Shown piece after piece: positions 1 to 10,429 of a stretch of DNA of 64,000 nucleotides (its first letter is position 1; each line of letters opens with the position of its first letter). This DNA comes from Nyssa sinensis. Lineage: Eukaryota > Streptophyta > Magnoliopsida > Cornales > Nyssaceae. The stretch covers positions 15,718,716 through 15,782,715 of the forward strand of contig CM018041.1 of the NCBI GenBank assembly GCA_008638375.1, written 5' to 3'. The notes below the pieces were generated by a model. The model was given only the letters and a program-made list of their open reading frames with translations. It was not told the origin of the DNA and ran no database searches. The position numbers and the translations under genes are program-made.

Positions 1-112
1 AGGTGCTTGTGTCATAACCTTCTTCAACTGCTTAAAAGACTCCTCTACCTTTGGACTCCACTTAAAGCACCCCTTTTTAACAATGTTTTGAAACTCGGAT
101 TGTTCAGTGAAC
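1..112 (-). pseudogene. Ty3/gypsy pol fragment (RT-RNase H connection), element A
   Basis: Read on the minus strand, the first 112 bases encode KKGCFKWSPKVEESFKQLKK followed by VMTQAP. This is the usual gypsy motif between reverse transcriptase and RNase H (W, then AEE-F--LK, then AP). It is cut by the window edge and ends abruptly at an A-run at 113. Orientation and family match the RT fragment at about 926-1850, so it is probably the continuation of element A beyond an insertion. That link is inference, because the two ends overlap slightly around the KKGCFK motif. Confidence 0.6.
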
Positions 113-925
113 CAAAAAAAAAAAAAATTGGGTCACGGGTCAAGGATCACGGCTTCAACTGTCTGGTCAGTCATAATCGAATCGTGATATCATAATTATG
201 TCATTAATATATTTCTTATTAATATTAATAATATATAAAATTATTTAAAAGATCAAAATGATAAATGATAAATAGTAAATTATGCATGAAGAAGGAAACA
301 AAATATGTAAATTTACAAAATAATTTTTACAAATAGAAAAATTAAAAAGTTTGTATCAAAATCAATAATACACTATAAAAGCCACAAATCATTATAATTC
401 CACTATTCATGTATTTCTAATAATCTATAATGTGTAAAAAAAGTGAATACACATTGTATGAATTTTTTTGTTTTTTATAAAATTGATCTCTAAAATGAAT
501 CTAACTTTGTTGGAAAAAAATGTCAATACAAAGTGCAGGTCCCACATCGACTTTAGACAAAATCTAGACTTTATTTACATATAAAACCACTTTCAAAATA
601 TGCAAGTCTTACATCGGTTTGAATAGTAAAGGCATGAGAAATGATATCTATTAAATGGAGTGTGATAAGTCTGCCTTCCCGTCACTATAATAATTCCATC
701 TGACTTTTGACTTAGAAAATTCAAAAAGTTATTGGTCTAGAGCAATTTTTGGAAGTAGTTAAAAGAATCAAGTGGTTCTTGAGAACTGTGAGCGGCTCGA
801 GTGACCCCCTGGTTCAACCGTTGGTTTGAACTATTTTCTTAATTTATACCGGTTTTTCAGTTAGAACGGTTTTTGTTACTGGACCGAATTAGAAGTTGGA
901 CCGGTCTCTAATTTAATTGGTCTGA
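113..925. mobile_element. AT-rich non-coding insertion in element A pol
   Basis: About 0.8 kb of AT-rich sequence without an ORF separates two parts of the element A pol gene. It starts at an A-run (about 115-127). Near its right end lie repeated ACCGGTT-like words (about 840-905), then TTTTAAAACATTG. Such ends are common in plant non-autonomous DNA elements, but I could not find clean terminal inverted repeats or a target duplication. The stretch also holds a snRNA-type upstream element, listed separately. Class is uncertain. Confidence 0.35.
539..586 (+). promoter_or_regulatory. USE-like plus TATA pair (snRNA promoter-like)
   Basis: GTCCCACATCG at 539-549 matches the plant snRNA upstream sequence element RTCCCACATCG exactly. 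A TATAAAA follows at 580-586, 30 bases later. A second, weaker copy (CTTACATCGG) follows at about 607-616. I see no recognisable U-snRNA body downstream, so this may be a pseudogene promoter or chance. Confidence 0.25.
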
Positions 926-1850
926 TTTTTAAAACATTGCTTTTTATTTGTGTTGAAAGACGTGCAATTTGGCTATAATTTTGAATAATTTTTTTTATAA
1001 TAACTTGTTAAGCCTAAAAATCCACGTAAGCTTTAACAATAGTTGGTTCAGGCCACTTTAGCAGTGCAATAATTTTATTTGGATCAACAACAACTCCTCT
1101 ATTGGAGATGACATACCTCAAATATTTGACCTTCTTTTTAATCGAAACAACACTTTTCCTTCTTCACAAATAATTGGTGATTTCTTAAAATATTAAAATT
1201 AATATCAATATGCTTCAAATGCTCTTCCCAAGACTTACTATAAATTAAAATGTCATAAAAGAATACCAAGATAAACTTACATAAATAGTCTTTGAAGACT
1301 TCATTCATCAATGATTGGAAGGTTGAAGGTACATTAGTAAGAAGAAAAGGTATTACCAAGAATTCGTAATGTCCTTGGTGTGTCTTAAATGCAGTCTTAC
1401 AAATGTTATCTGGGTGCATCTAGATTTGATGGTAACTGGATTGTAAGTCCATTTTGGTGAAGAACCATGCACCGTGAAGTTCATCCAATAATTCATCAAT
1501 GATTGAAACAAAACCTCAACGATCCGTCGTCACTAGAAACATGGGAAAAGAATATGGGCTTTGACTTGGGTGAATCACCCCTGTAGCTAACATGTCAACC
1601 CCTAAATTCTCGATTTCACGCTTTTGAAAGTAGGGGTATTGATAGGATTTCACGCATATTGATTCACTTCCTTCTTTGAGAGGTATCACATGGTCATGGG
1701 ATCTTGGAAGAGGTAACCTTACGGCTCATTAAAGACATCCTCAAAAGACTATAGAACATTTGCTAGCTGAGGGCTAGTCAAACTCAAATCAGATTTAGAA
1801 GAAGTGTGACCTTGTGAATTAGATAGAGAGAGAACATATTTTCAAGAGGA
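926..1850 (-). pseudogene. Ty3/gypsy reverse transcriptase fragment, element A
   Basis: The minus strand encodes a recognisable gypsy RT. KTAFKTHQGHYEFLVIPF, STFQSLMNEVF and FFYDILIYS lie between about 1138 and 1419. LRGFLGLTSYY, in another frame, lies near 1000-1030. The catalytic F-D-D box reads F-Y-D, so one catalytic aspartate is lost. Stops and frameshifts occur throughout, and the N-terminal part (about 1500-1850) is heavily eroded. It belongs to the same element as the protease piece at 1851-2150 and is read away from the 5' LTR at 14918-15377. Non-functional. Confidence 0.8.
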
Positions 1851-2150
1851 TCCCTTATTTCTTCTTTCTAAGATTTTTGGTTATAGTATTCTCATTGACG
1901 ATTTCATCCAGCGTAGTCATTAACCCTTTCAGAACTACCCCTTTCCCATCAACATTAAACTTCAATTGTAACTTGCAAAAAACCCAAACAATAGGTCCTA
2001 GTTTACTTAACCATAGGGCACCCAAATCCTTGGACCACAAGACGTACGCCATCACAATGCCCTGTACTTGGAAGCTTCTCTCCACTTGCTACTGTGAGTT
2101 CAAATTTTCTCTCCACACTAGGGGTGGCCCTAATTGTTTTAGCAATTTTG
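1851..2150 (-). pseudogene. Protease C-terminal half, element A
   Basis: The minus strand carries VASGEKLPSTGHCDGVRLVVQ, in pieces, and then LGALWLSKLGPIVWVF and LQLKFNVDGKGVVLKGL. These match the C-terminal part of gypsy aspartic proteases and parallel the element B protease at 8.7-9.5 kb (AQWLRTLGPILWDFSKLQ). The reading frame resumes on the far side of element B at 13749, where LVDSSRMHNFL is the degenerate active site. Element B therefore landed inside this protease. The target duplication TTTTG is at 2146-2150 and 13749-13753. Confidence 0.75.
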
Positions 2151-2604
2151 TGTTATGGCTCTGGAAGTAAGAACGGGTTATTGGCTTGGGACCACAAGAA
2201 GATGAGGTTGATTTGTTCTTGGATTTCCCTATCTTTGCTGAATGAATAACTGCAAAGAAGAGATACTGTGTTAGTTGGCTACTTCGAGGGAGCCGAAACC
2301 TCCTGGTCATACTAGTGAAAGGTTGAAGGTAAAATTTCAGATGATTTTATTCACATCCAACTCCACTTATAAATAAGGCATTACCCCAACTACTTCCTAC
2401 AACCTAGGGATTACATCCCACAACTCACTCAACAGCTCAAGAACTAATTGAACAATTCAACTACTAACAATCATAAAAGAATCCTAACAACATAACAACT
2501 TATTGTTGGGAATTGACCACTTCCACTCTTGACACGCTGCCCCTGCTCTCAACAGGTGGCCTGTTGCCCATACTCCTAACAGGTGGCCTCCTAGGCATGT
2601 AACA
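2151..2604 (-). repeat. 3' LTR of element B
   Basis: This 454-bp LTR is nearly identical to 13295-13748. On the minus strand it starts TGTTACATGCCTAGG and ends CAGAGCCATAACA. A TATA-like TTATAAG lies in the middle on the minus strand. The stop codon of the polyprotein lies inside this LTR. Confidence 0.95.
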
Positions 2605-3672
2605 TCTCCTCCCCACCGACTACATCTTTGTCCCCAAGGGCAAATTGAGGATAACGAAAGGTAAAATCTTGCATGTCTTCCCACGTGGCGTCAGCTGGAG
2701 AATACCCCTGCCAATGAACCAAAATTTTCCATTGGCCCTTGGACTGCTTACGATCAAGGATGGCTTGAGGATGGACTTTGTCATCGACCTCGATTGGTAG
2801 AGCCTGCTGCACTAACACCCCAGGGCCTATCCGTTTTTTGAGGAGAGAGATGTGAAATACTGGGTGAATTCTTGACCCACTAGGTAAAGCCAATTTGTAT
2901 GCTACCTTGTTGATTTTTTGAACAACTTGATAGGGCCCACAGAACCGTGGAGAAAACTTTTGATTCTTACGAAACTGAACACTGAGCTGTTTGTAGGCTT
3001 GAAGCTTGAGGTAACCCAGTCGTCAACTTCAAGTTCTACCTCCCGATGTTTTTGATCATATACTCTCTTCATCCTTTCTTGAGCCTGTAATAAACGTTGT
3101 CGAACAACCTTGAGAAATGCATCTCGGTCCTGCAAAGCTTGATCAACTGCATCGACCTTTATAGAACTAGGTACATAAGATAAAAGGGAAGGGGGAGATC
3201 TTCCATAAACGACCTCAAATGGAGTTGCTTTAATGGAGCTGTGATAACTTGTGTTGTAGCAATACTCCACCCATGGCAGCCAAGAGACCTAATCCTTAAG
3301 GCGATCACCCGTTAAGCATCGTAAATACATTTCAATGGTATGATTCACCACCTCCGTCTGTCCCTCTGTTTGAGGATGGTAGGCTGAACTGAAATTGAAC
3401 TCGGTTCCATGAAGGCGAAACAAATTTACCCAGAATGAACTAGTGAAGGTTGGATCGCGGTCATATACTATGGTTTCCGGCATACCATGTAGATGAAAAA
3501 TTTGTTCGAAGAACACCTGTGCAATCTTCGCAGCCGTATAAGGATGAGATAGAGGTATAAAATGAGCAAACTTAGATAACCGATCCACCACTACAAAAAT
3601 TGTAGTTTTACCATGTGATTGTGGTAACCCGTCAACAAAATCCATAGAGATATCCACCCATACCTTTGTAGG
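2591..3672 (-). pseudogene. Integrase catalytic core and chromodomain, element B
   Basis: The minus strand encodes the DDE integrase core. WVDISMDFVDGLPQS holds the first Asp, TIVYDRDPTF the second (usually SDRD) and GQTEVVNHTIEMY the Glu. Next come a GPY/F-like region (FCGPYQVVQKINKVAYKLALP) and a chromodomain (ILVHWQGYSPADATWEDM). The chromodomain directs insertion toward marked chromatin in chromoviruses. Breaks are an in-frame TAG after GDRLKD (probably from TGG) at about 3286 and a one-base deletion near 3012. The open frame ends with a stop at 2591-2593 inside the 3' LTR. L1 cuts this domain from its zinc-binding N-terminus. Confidence 0.88.
2605..2617 (-). promoter_or_regulatory. Polypurine tract of element B
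   Basis: On the minus strand, GGTGGGGAGGAGA directly precedes the 3' LTR. It primes plus-strand synthesis. It also lies inside the open reading frame, where it encodes Gly-Gly-Glu-Glu. Confidence 0.85.
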
Positions 3673-6600
3673 TGTCACGACCCGAAACCCACCCTATGCG
3701 GATCTCGTGTCGCGGGGCCGACCCGAAGGCCGTCCCTACTTTTTCCATTCCTGTATCATAGTACTAATATGCAATGTACTAAAAATTTTAAACAGTAAAC
3801 AGCGGAAGCCTTTATCAATTACAGTGATCCAGCGGAAGTCTTTTTAAATACATTAAACAGCGGAAGTCTATTAAATACATGACATAGTTCTACATAATAC
3901 AAAATGAGAACTAATCCGTAACCAGCACCCGGGGGTGGTGAATACATGGGAGAACTAACATAGACTGATCAGTACTTCAAAATGTCCCCCTACGCTCTCA
4001 GACTCCTACTGGGGTCTCGCAGCGTCATCACCTGAAATGGGGGTAAGTGGGGTGGAATGAGCTATGAAGCTCAGCAAGTAAACCAGATCTCCGACACTGG
4101 TATCGATGATTATAAAGAACGTGAATCCATGAATAAAATATGATAGCCAATCATAAGAAAGGAGATGCTGTGATAGCCAATGAGAACAGTTGCCATGATG
4201 GCCAATAAGTAGTGGGGCACAATATACAGTCAGAAGTAATGAATAAGCAGTGATAAGAGTTTTCTCAACAATAACCTGTCACAATGAGAATACTGCCACA
4301 ATAAATCGTTTACAATCAAACCAATGAACAATGTAAGGTAATCCATAAGAAACAGTAGTCCATAAGAAACAGTAATCCATAAGGTACAGTAGTCCATAAG
4401 GAACAGTAACCATTCAACAATATTTCCATAACAATAATCCAATGGAGATGCTTATAATCTGTAGTAGGGAATGGCAACCCCTCTGCGTAATTCGAGGCCC
4501 GGCATACCTCTCAGTTAAACTTACATCTTTTGCCACATGTCCGTTCACGGACTAATTCGTCACAGAAGCATCGGATGGATATTGTGACTGAGCACAATTC
4601 CAGCATTTATAAACATAGCATGATCATTTGTGATTCCATAAGGAGTATGAAAATGGAATATCATATATACAGTAAAGCATAACAGTAAGCCTTTCGAGGC
4701 AGGGTTCATTTCAATAACAATAGTACAATAGTCAATCAATGTCCACAAGATAGAACAATATCGTACTGTGGATAGCAATAACATGAAGTACTTTCAAGAG
4801 TACAAATTTGGCAGTAAAGAGAATAAACTTGGCTTTAGAAACACCACATGGAAGAGAAAGTGATCCACTTACCTCTATCGTGATTCTAACTCAGAAATCC
4901 GTGAAGGTACCCTTGCCTTTCGAGTTCCCTATATATCAGTGAGTACGTTTCAGAATAAATGCTATTCATCAAATTTTATACCTTTCTATCATAAGTATTT
5001 CAAATACTAATTTAGACTTTACCATTGAGTCCGGAACGCCGAAGAAAGTCGGTTTAGGCTTTCGCGGAATTCCATTTGGACTTTTGTACTAAAAAGGGCA
5101 AAATAGTCATTTTGCACTTTTGCGGTATTTTATCCTTCGGGGTTCCGTCTCGTAAAACGGACCCCACCATTGGACTCAGAACGTCCGAGATAATAGGTTT
5201 TGACTATTCATTTGTGTCTTTTGGACTTCGTTTGACCTCTTTTTGGAATAGGGGCATTATTGTAAAATTAATATTTAATTAATTTTTTATACTTGGGCAA
5301 CAGTGAAATTTTCCAAACTATTTGGGGCCGGTTCACAATTACTAAAAGCTGCGGTCTGAACCAGTGGGTTCAGACCTAAAAACCCTAAACCGGTCAGTCC
5401 TTGCCCTGAACCAAACGGTTCACTTCATATGAAAAACCGGATTTCAATAACCTAATTTCCTATCCCTATCCAGGGTTCGGATAACCTTAAACCCATTTCC
5501 CATTTATTATCCGTATAACCAAACAAGCCCAATCCTATTTAATTTCAAACCCAAAACGACACAGCTTAACTTACCCTTTTTATAACCGGTCGGGTCCCGA
5601 CCCGATTCAAACCCAAACCCGTTCCTTTTAACCCAGAAGACTCCCCGATTTTCCGATCGTCTTCCCCAAGCTCCGGTGAGAGAACTTTAGGGTTCCGTCA
5701 CCATCTCCGGTGACGGCAACCTAAATCCGATCATTTTCTCTCCCTTTTTCAATGCCATTCCATTCCTTTCCCTTCAAGGACCTCGACCCTAGCCTCGGCT
5801 TGCCCTAAAACCCTCCCCATCTTCACGAATAGGGAGTTATTTACCTCCGGCCGCTTCTCCGGCCGAGTCTTCCTTCTCTATTTCGTGACTGTTAAGTCAC
5901 GGTTTTTACTCTATTTTTATCCTATATGTTTCCTGTGTAATAGAGGGCCAATTTCTCATTATAAAAACCAAGTTTTAAACACAATTTCATGGAACCCGAG
6001 ATTATTCCATCAACCTGCAACTCCATATTTCTCCACGGTTTCTACACCATTTAACTTAATTCTTTTTGCATTTAAAAGCTAATATCATGCTTATTAAGAC
6101 CCTACCATTATATCTAAGCTTTATGCTTTAAATCGAAATAACAGTACTGAAATGAATTACCTGGGTTTCGGTTTTTTGCCCACTGTGACCTTCCCAATCC
6201 TCTCTGTTTCTGCTTCAATATTTCTTTCTTCTTCTCTCCTTCAGTTCCTAACTCTCCCTTTTCTTTTCTAACCTCTCATCACTCAAACCCGTGCATGGAT
6301 ACATATATCCCAAGACCCACCGCCTCTTCTCTCTCTACCTTATCTCTCTCTCTCTCTCTCTGTTGCAGTCATCCTTGACTGCAGAGAAATGCCCTTTTAA
6401 CCCTAGCCTCCCACGTACCTCATATACATATATATATTTACATATATACATATATCACTTACACACACCCACCACCTTTATCAAGGTCGGTTGGTGGGTT
6501 TCCCAAACACACACAAACACACAGTGATGCACACACACACACACAGTGATGCACACACCCACTGATTTTTGTTTTGGAAGCTTCCTTTCCTTTTTCTTTC

Positions 6601-7003
6601 TTCATTTAATTTTATACACATAATACATTATATACATAATACATTTATATTATATATATATATATATATATACCTATACAATACATATTTTATACACATC
6701 ATTATAATCATATATATACGTGTAACGGTATTTTTAATCACGTACACATACACTAATATTCCATGAATTATGCATGTGTACGTACGTATGCATGCATGGG
6801 TTGCATGCATGCACGTTTTTCGAGGTAAGGTTCCGAGTTGCTTGGGCACCACCCGACACTGGCTTTACTAATCAAAACATTTATCTTTTGAATTTAGGTT
6901 CAGTTCCATAATTATTGTGACTTAAAGTTTAAGGCAGCTCAGGTTATGCTATTCAGTCGACTTGCCTCGGTAATCGTGTCGTATCCCGGGTCGGGATATC
7001 ACA
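3673..7003 (+). mobile_element. L1: ~3.3 kb solo-LTR-like insertion
   Basis: The insertion begins TGTCACGACCCGAAACCC and ends GGGTCGGGATATCACA. It is flanked by a perfect 5-bp duplication GTAGG (3668-3672 and 7004-7008), the footprint of an integrase. There is no coding capacity and no internal pair of LTRs, so it is best read as a solo LTR of a long-LTR gypsy family, or a non-coding derivative. Related copies are L2-L5. It contains two inverted GGACTC-type motifs (5014-5037 and 5157-5185), a CTCCGG-rich stretch (5660-5880) and (CA)n/(TA)n runs near the 3' end (6420-6670). Confidence 0.85.
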
Positions 7004-7296
7004 GTAGGAATGGAAAGTGGTTGCAAAAGTCCAGCGGGAGTGAGATTTAGTATCTTGTTACGTTGGCAAATATCATAAGTACGAACAAATTCGTGCACTT
7101 GTCTTTTCATTCCCTTCCAATAAAAAATCTGACGGATTCGTTGTAAGGTCTTCTGATAACCTTCATGAGCCATGGAATGAAACTGACCCATTATTTCAGA
7201 AAGAAGTGATGAATTACTAGGTAGGTAAAATATGTTTTTAAACAAGAGAACTCCATTATGGTATTTCCAAGGACTATGGCTTGTTCTTCTTGGCAT
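7004..7296 (-). pseudogene. Integrase zinc-binding domain, element B
   Basis: The minus strand encodes the HHCC module: FHSMAHEGYQKTLQRIRQIF, then YWKGMKRQVHEFVRTYDICQ and RNK. The two His and two Cys are present (H in FHS/AHEG, C in YDICQ, with the first Cys of the CxxC changed to Tyr-Asp). It continues into the integrase core left of L1; the proline-rich linker SIPT is interrupted there. A frame change near 7280 separates it from the upstream RNase H. Confidence 0.8.
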
Positions 7297-8702
7297 AATT
7301 GAACCAAACGCCGTAATTCGGGGTGTGTGGCAACTTCTTCCTTAATAGGATCTAACCACCGTGGAACTGGCTGTGAGATGGCATTCATTTCTTTGGTAGA
7401 ATCTTTCCGAGAAAGAGCATCTGCCACTACATTTTCGGTTATCTTTTTGTACTCTATCACAAAGTCATACCCCATCAATTTAGCAATCCATCGTTGCTGC
7501 ATATCAGTGGTGATTCTTTGCTCCCACAAAAATTTTAAGCTGCGTTGGTCGGTGCGGATGATGAATGTCTGTCCCAACAAGTAAGGGTACCATTTCTTAA
7601 TTGCAAGCACAATGGCCAACATTTCCTTGTCATAAGTTCCAAGAGAAAGGTTCCGCCCCTTGAGAGCTTGGCTGAAAAAAGCAATTGGACGGCGATCTTG
7701 CATTAGCATAGCCCCAATTCCACCACCGCTTGCATCACATTCAATAACAAAAGGTTGTGAAAAATCTGGTAATGCCAAGACTGGAGCTTCGGTGATCGCC
7801 TTCTTCAAAACCACAGAAGCCTCTTCGGCTGTTGAGGTCCATGTAAACGCGTCCTTCTTTAACATGGAGGTGAGGGGTCGAGCTATCTTTCCATAATCCT
7901 TGATGAACTTGCGATAATATTCGGTGAGCCCTAAAAATCCCCTTAGAGACTTAAGGGACCTCGGCTTTGGCCACTCTAGCATTGCTTTAATTTTATCTTG
8001 ATCTACTGCCACTCCATCCTTGCTAATAATGTGGCCAAGGTAGATTACAGACTGTTGGCCGAACTGGCACTTTTGCCTCTTAACAAATAGCTTATGCAGT
8101 CTTAGGGTAGAGAGAACCATGGTAAGATGTTGTAAATGGGCTTCCCAAGTACGGCTATAGATGAGGATGTCGTCAAAGAAGACTAAAACAAATTTTCGTA
8201 GATAAGGTTGGAATACCTCATTCATTAACGATTGAAAGGTTGATGGTGCATTGGTGAGGCCAAACGGCATCACGAGGAATTCATAATGACCTTGGTGAGT
8301 ACAAAATGCCGTTTTAGGAACATCATTGGGGTTGACCCGAGTTTGGTGGTAGCCTGATCGGAGGTCTAATTTTGTGAAGAACTGTGCACCATGGAGTTCA
8401 TCCAGCAACTCATCTATTACTGGTATTGGAAACTTGTCCTTGATAGTGAGTTTGTTGAGAGCTCAATAATCTATACATAGACGCCACGAACCATCACTCT
8501 TTTTTACCAAAAGGACAGGGGAGGAATAGGGGCTGTTACTGGGACGGATTATTCCAGTAGTGATCATTTCATCCACAAGCCGTTCGATTTCTGTCTTTTG
8601 AAAATATGGGTACCTGTAGGGGTGTACACATACTGGAGAGCTTCCTGGTAACAAGGGAATCTTATGATCATGGGCTTGTCTAGGAGGTAGGCCACTTGGT
8701 TC
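7285..8702 (-). pseudogene. Reverse transcriptase and RNase H, element B
   Basis: A long minus-strand frame holds almost the complete [50 protein letters not shown] and an intact catalytic FFDDILIYS. The connection (LRGFLGLTEYYRKF) and RNase H (ECDASGGGIGAML, TYDKEMLAIVLAIKKW, RTDQRSLKFL, VADALSRKD) follow. One premature TGA interrupts CIDY-ALNKL at about 8463, at a site where family members carry Arg (CGA to TGA is the simplest change). Another TAG stands at about 8706. The catalytic residues look intact, but the protein cannot be made in one piece. Confidence 0.9.
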
Positions 8703-9545
8703 CTAAAAAATGTCGTGATATTCCTCCAATGAGGGCTGTAGCCGTGTATCCATAATTATATAAGAGAGTGGCTGTGCGTCCAACGAATTAAGTTGAAGCA
8801 GTATTCCTTCATTCTTTTTACAAGTGTCCCTCCGAATAGCAGCTTCACCAATAATTTTATTGATAGGAGGTGATAGTCCCTGCCAGATGATAGTTTTCCC
8901 CTTGAGTTGAAATTGCATTTGAAGTTTTGAAAAGTCCCATAGAATAGGGCCTAATGTCCGTAACCATTGAGCACCCAACACTACCTCATAACCTTCCAGA
9001 GGCAATAGATAACAGTCCACTATGATAGTGACTCCCTACAGGTAGAGTTCAACTCCTTTACATTTTCCTTGGCTGGACAACCTTCCCCCACTAGCCACTT
9101 TGACATCTAGTTGGCCATTCTTATCCGGTAACAATCCCAGTTTTGATGCCACATCCTCCTTTAGAAAGTTGTGAGTGCTGCCGGAGTCCAGTAAGACAAT
9201 GACTCTGTATTTTCCTAGTGTTCCACGAACCTTCATTGTTTGGGGGGTATGGGTTCCTGAAATTGCATGCAGTGAAATTGCAGGAGCTTCGTCAATGTTC
9301 TCCATAGCTGACTCTTCATCGAACTCAATTGTCTCACCATAATCTTCCACCATATCATCAGGATAGCAAGCCTCCAAAATAAAAAGCTTTTTACACAAAT
9401 GGCGAGGTCCATACTTGTCATTGCAGTGGAAGCATAAACCTTGTTTGCGTCGTTCTTCAATTTCAGTAGGTGAAAATTTTCGAATGGTAGGAATGGTAGG
9501 TCGACTTCCATCTAGAACTGTAGGGAAGGGCCGACGAACCTTCAT
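8703..9545 (-). pseudogene. Gag zinc knuckle and aspartic protease, element B
   Basis: The minus strand encodes a CCHC nucleic-acid knuckle (CFHCNDKYGPRHLC). About 100 residues later comes the protease active site VLLDSGSTHNFL and the downstream ASGGRLSSQGKCKG. The C-terminal region MDCYLLPLEGYEVVLGAQWL then leads into the RT. A TAG interrupts YL-GVTIIVD at about 9022-9036, best explained as CAG to TAG. The protease cuts the polyprotein. Active-site Asp-Ser-Gly is intact. Confidence 0.87.
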
Positions 9546-10090
9546 AGGGGAAGTTTAACGCTTGCTGGCTGTGGTAAGCTTAGCTTCATATAAACGAGTT
9601 AGGCCGTCAACAGCTGAAAGGGTCGTGGGTCGAGAAGCTTGTACCTCAATTCGAATGCTCTCCTTCAGTCCACTGATGAAACAACTCACATGTTGTGCAG
9701 GAGTTAGCTTCCCAGCCTGGCAAGTAACTTCTCGAATTGTGTTTGATAGTCGCGAATTGTGGTTGATTGGCTAAGTTGGTTAGATCTCCAAAGAAGTCTT
9801 CAAACTCAGTTGGGCCAAACCGAGCATGGAGACCTTCCTTCAATAGTGGCCATGTAATTGTCTCGCCATCCTCTTTCAACAATTGATACCACAATTGGGC
9901 TTCTCCCTCAAGGTGGTATGCTGCCAAAGAAACCCATTCCTCATGTTCAATTTGTTGATATTCAAAGAATTGTTCTGCCCGATATACCCAGCTAGTTGGG
10001 TCTTCACCTCCCTTGTATTTAGGAAACTCTAGCTTCGTGAATTTGGGAATGACAGATCTATTAGATGAGGTTTCTTTCTTTGCCCCGGAC
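9546..10090 (-). pseudogene. Gag capsid region, element B (distal part)
   Basis: The minus strand encodes a typical plant retrotransposon gag: FPKYKGGEDPTSWVYRAEQF, EHEEWVSLAAYHLEGEAQLW, then LLKEGLHARFGPTEFEDFFG and QASRPTTLSAVDGLTRLY. It forms the particle shell. Frameshifts occur near 9715 and 9760. The gene is cut by L2 at 10090 and its N-terminus lies at 13103-13274. The duplicated CGGAC stands at 10086-10090 and 13103-13107. Confidence 0.85.
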
Positions 10091-10141
10091 TGTTATGACA
10101 TGAAAATTTTTTTTTATTATTAGTTAATTTAAAATTTTTGC

Positions 10142-10180
<39 letters not shown>

Positions 10181-10395
10181 AATGGAATGTGTGATTATAT
10201 GTGATATCTATCATGTATGCATGGATGTGAGTATGTATATGTATATATTTTAATTTTGTGTACATGTATATGAGTATGTATATGTATATGAATGCATTTG
10301 GCAGTGTGTGTGAGGTGGCAGACCTAGTGTGTGAGGTGTGTAGTGTCGGCTGGGTGTGTGTGTTTGGTGTGTGTCTAGTGTGTGAGAGAAGTGAG

Positions 10396-10429
<34 letters not shown>

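Noticed and set aside
2089..2310. A 73-codon ORF starting MTRRFRLPRSSQ
   Set aside because: It is a chimera of the element B LTR and the element A protease, created by the insertion. The same opening occurs in the other LTR at 13454.
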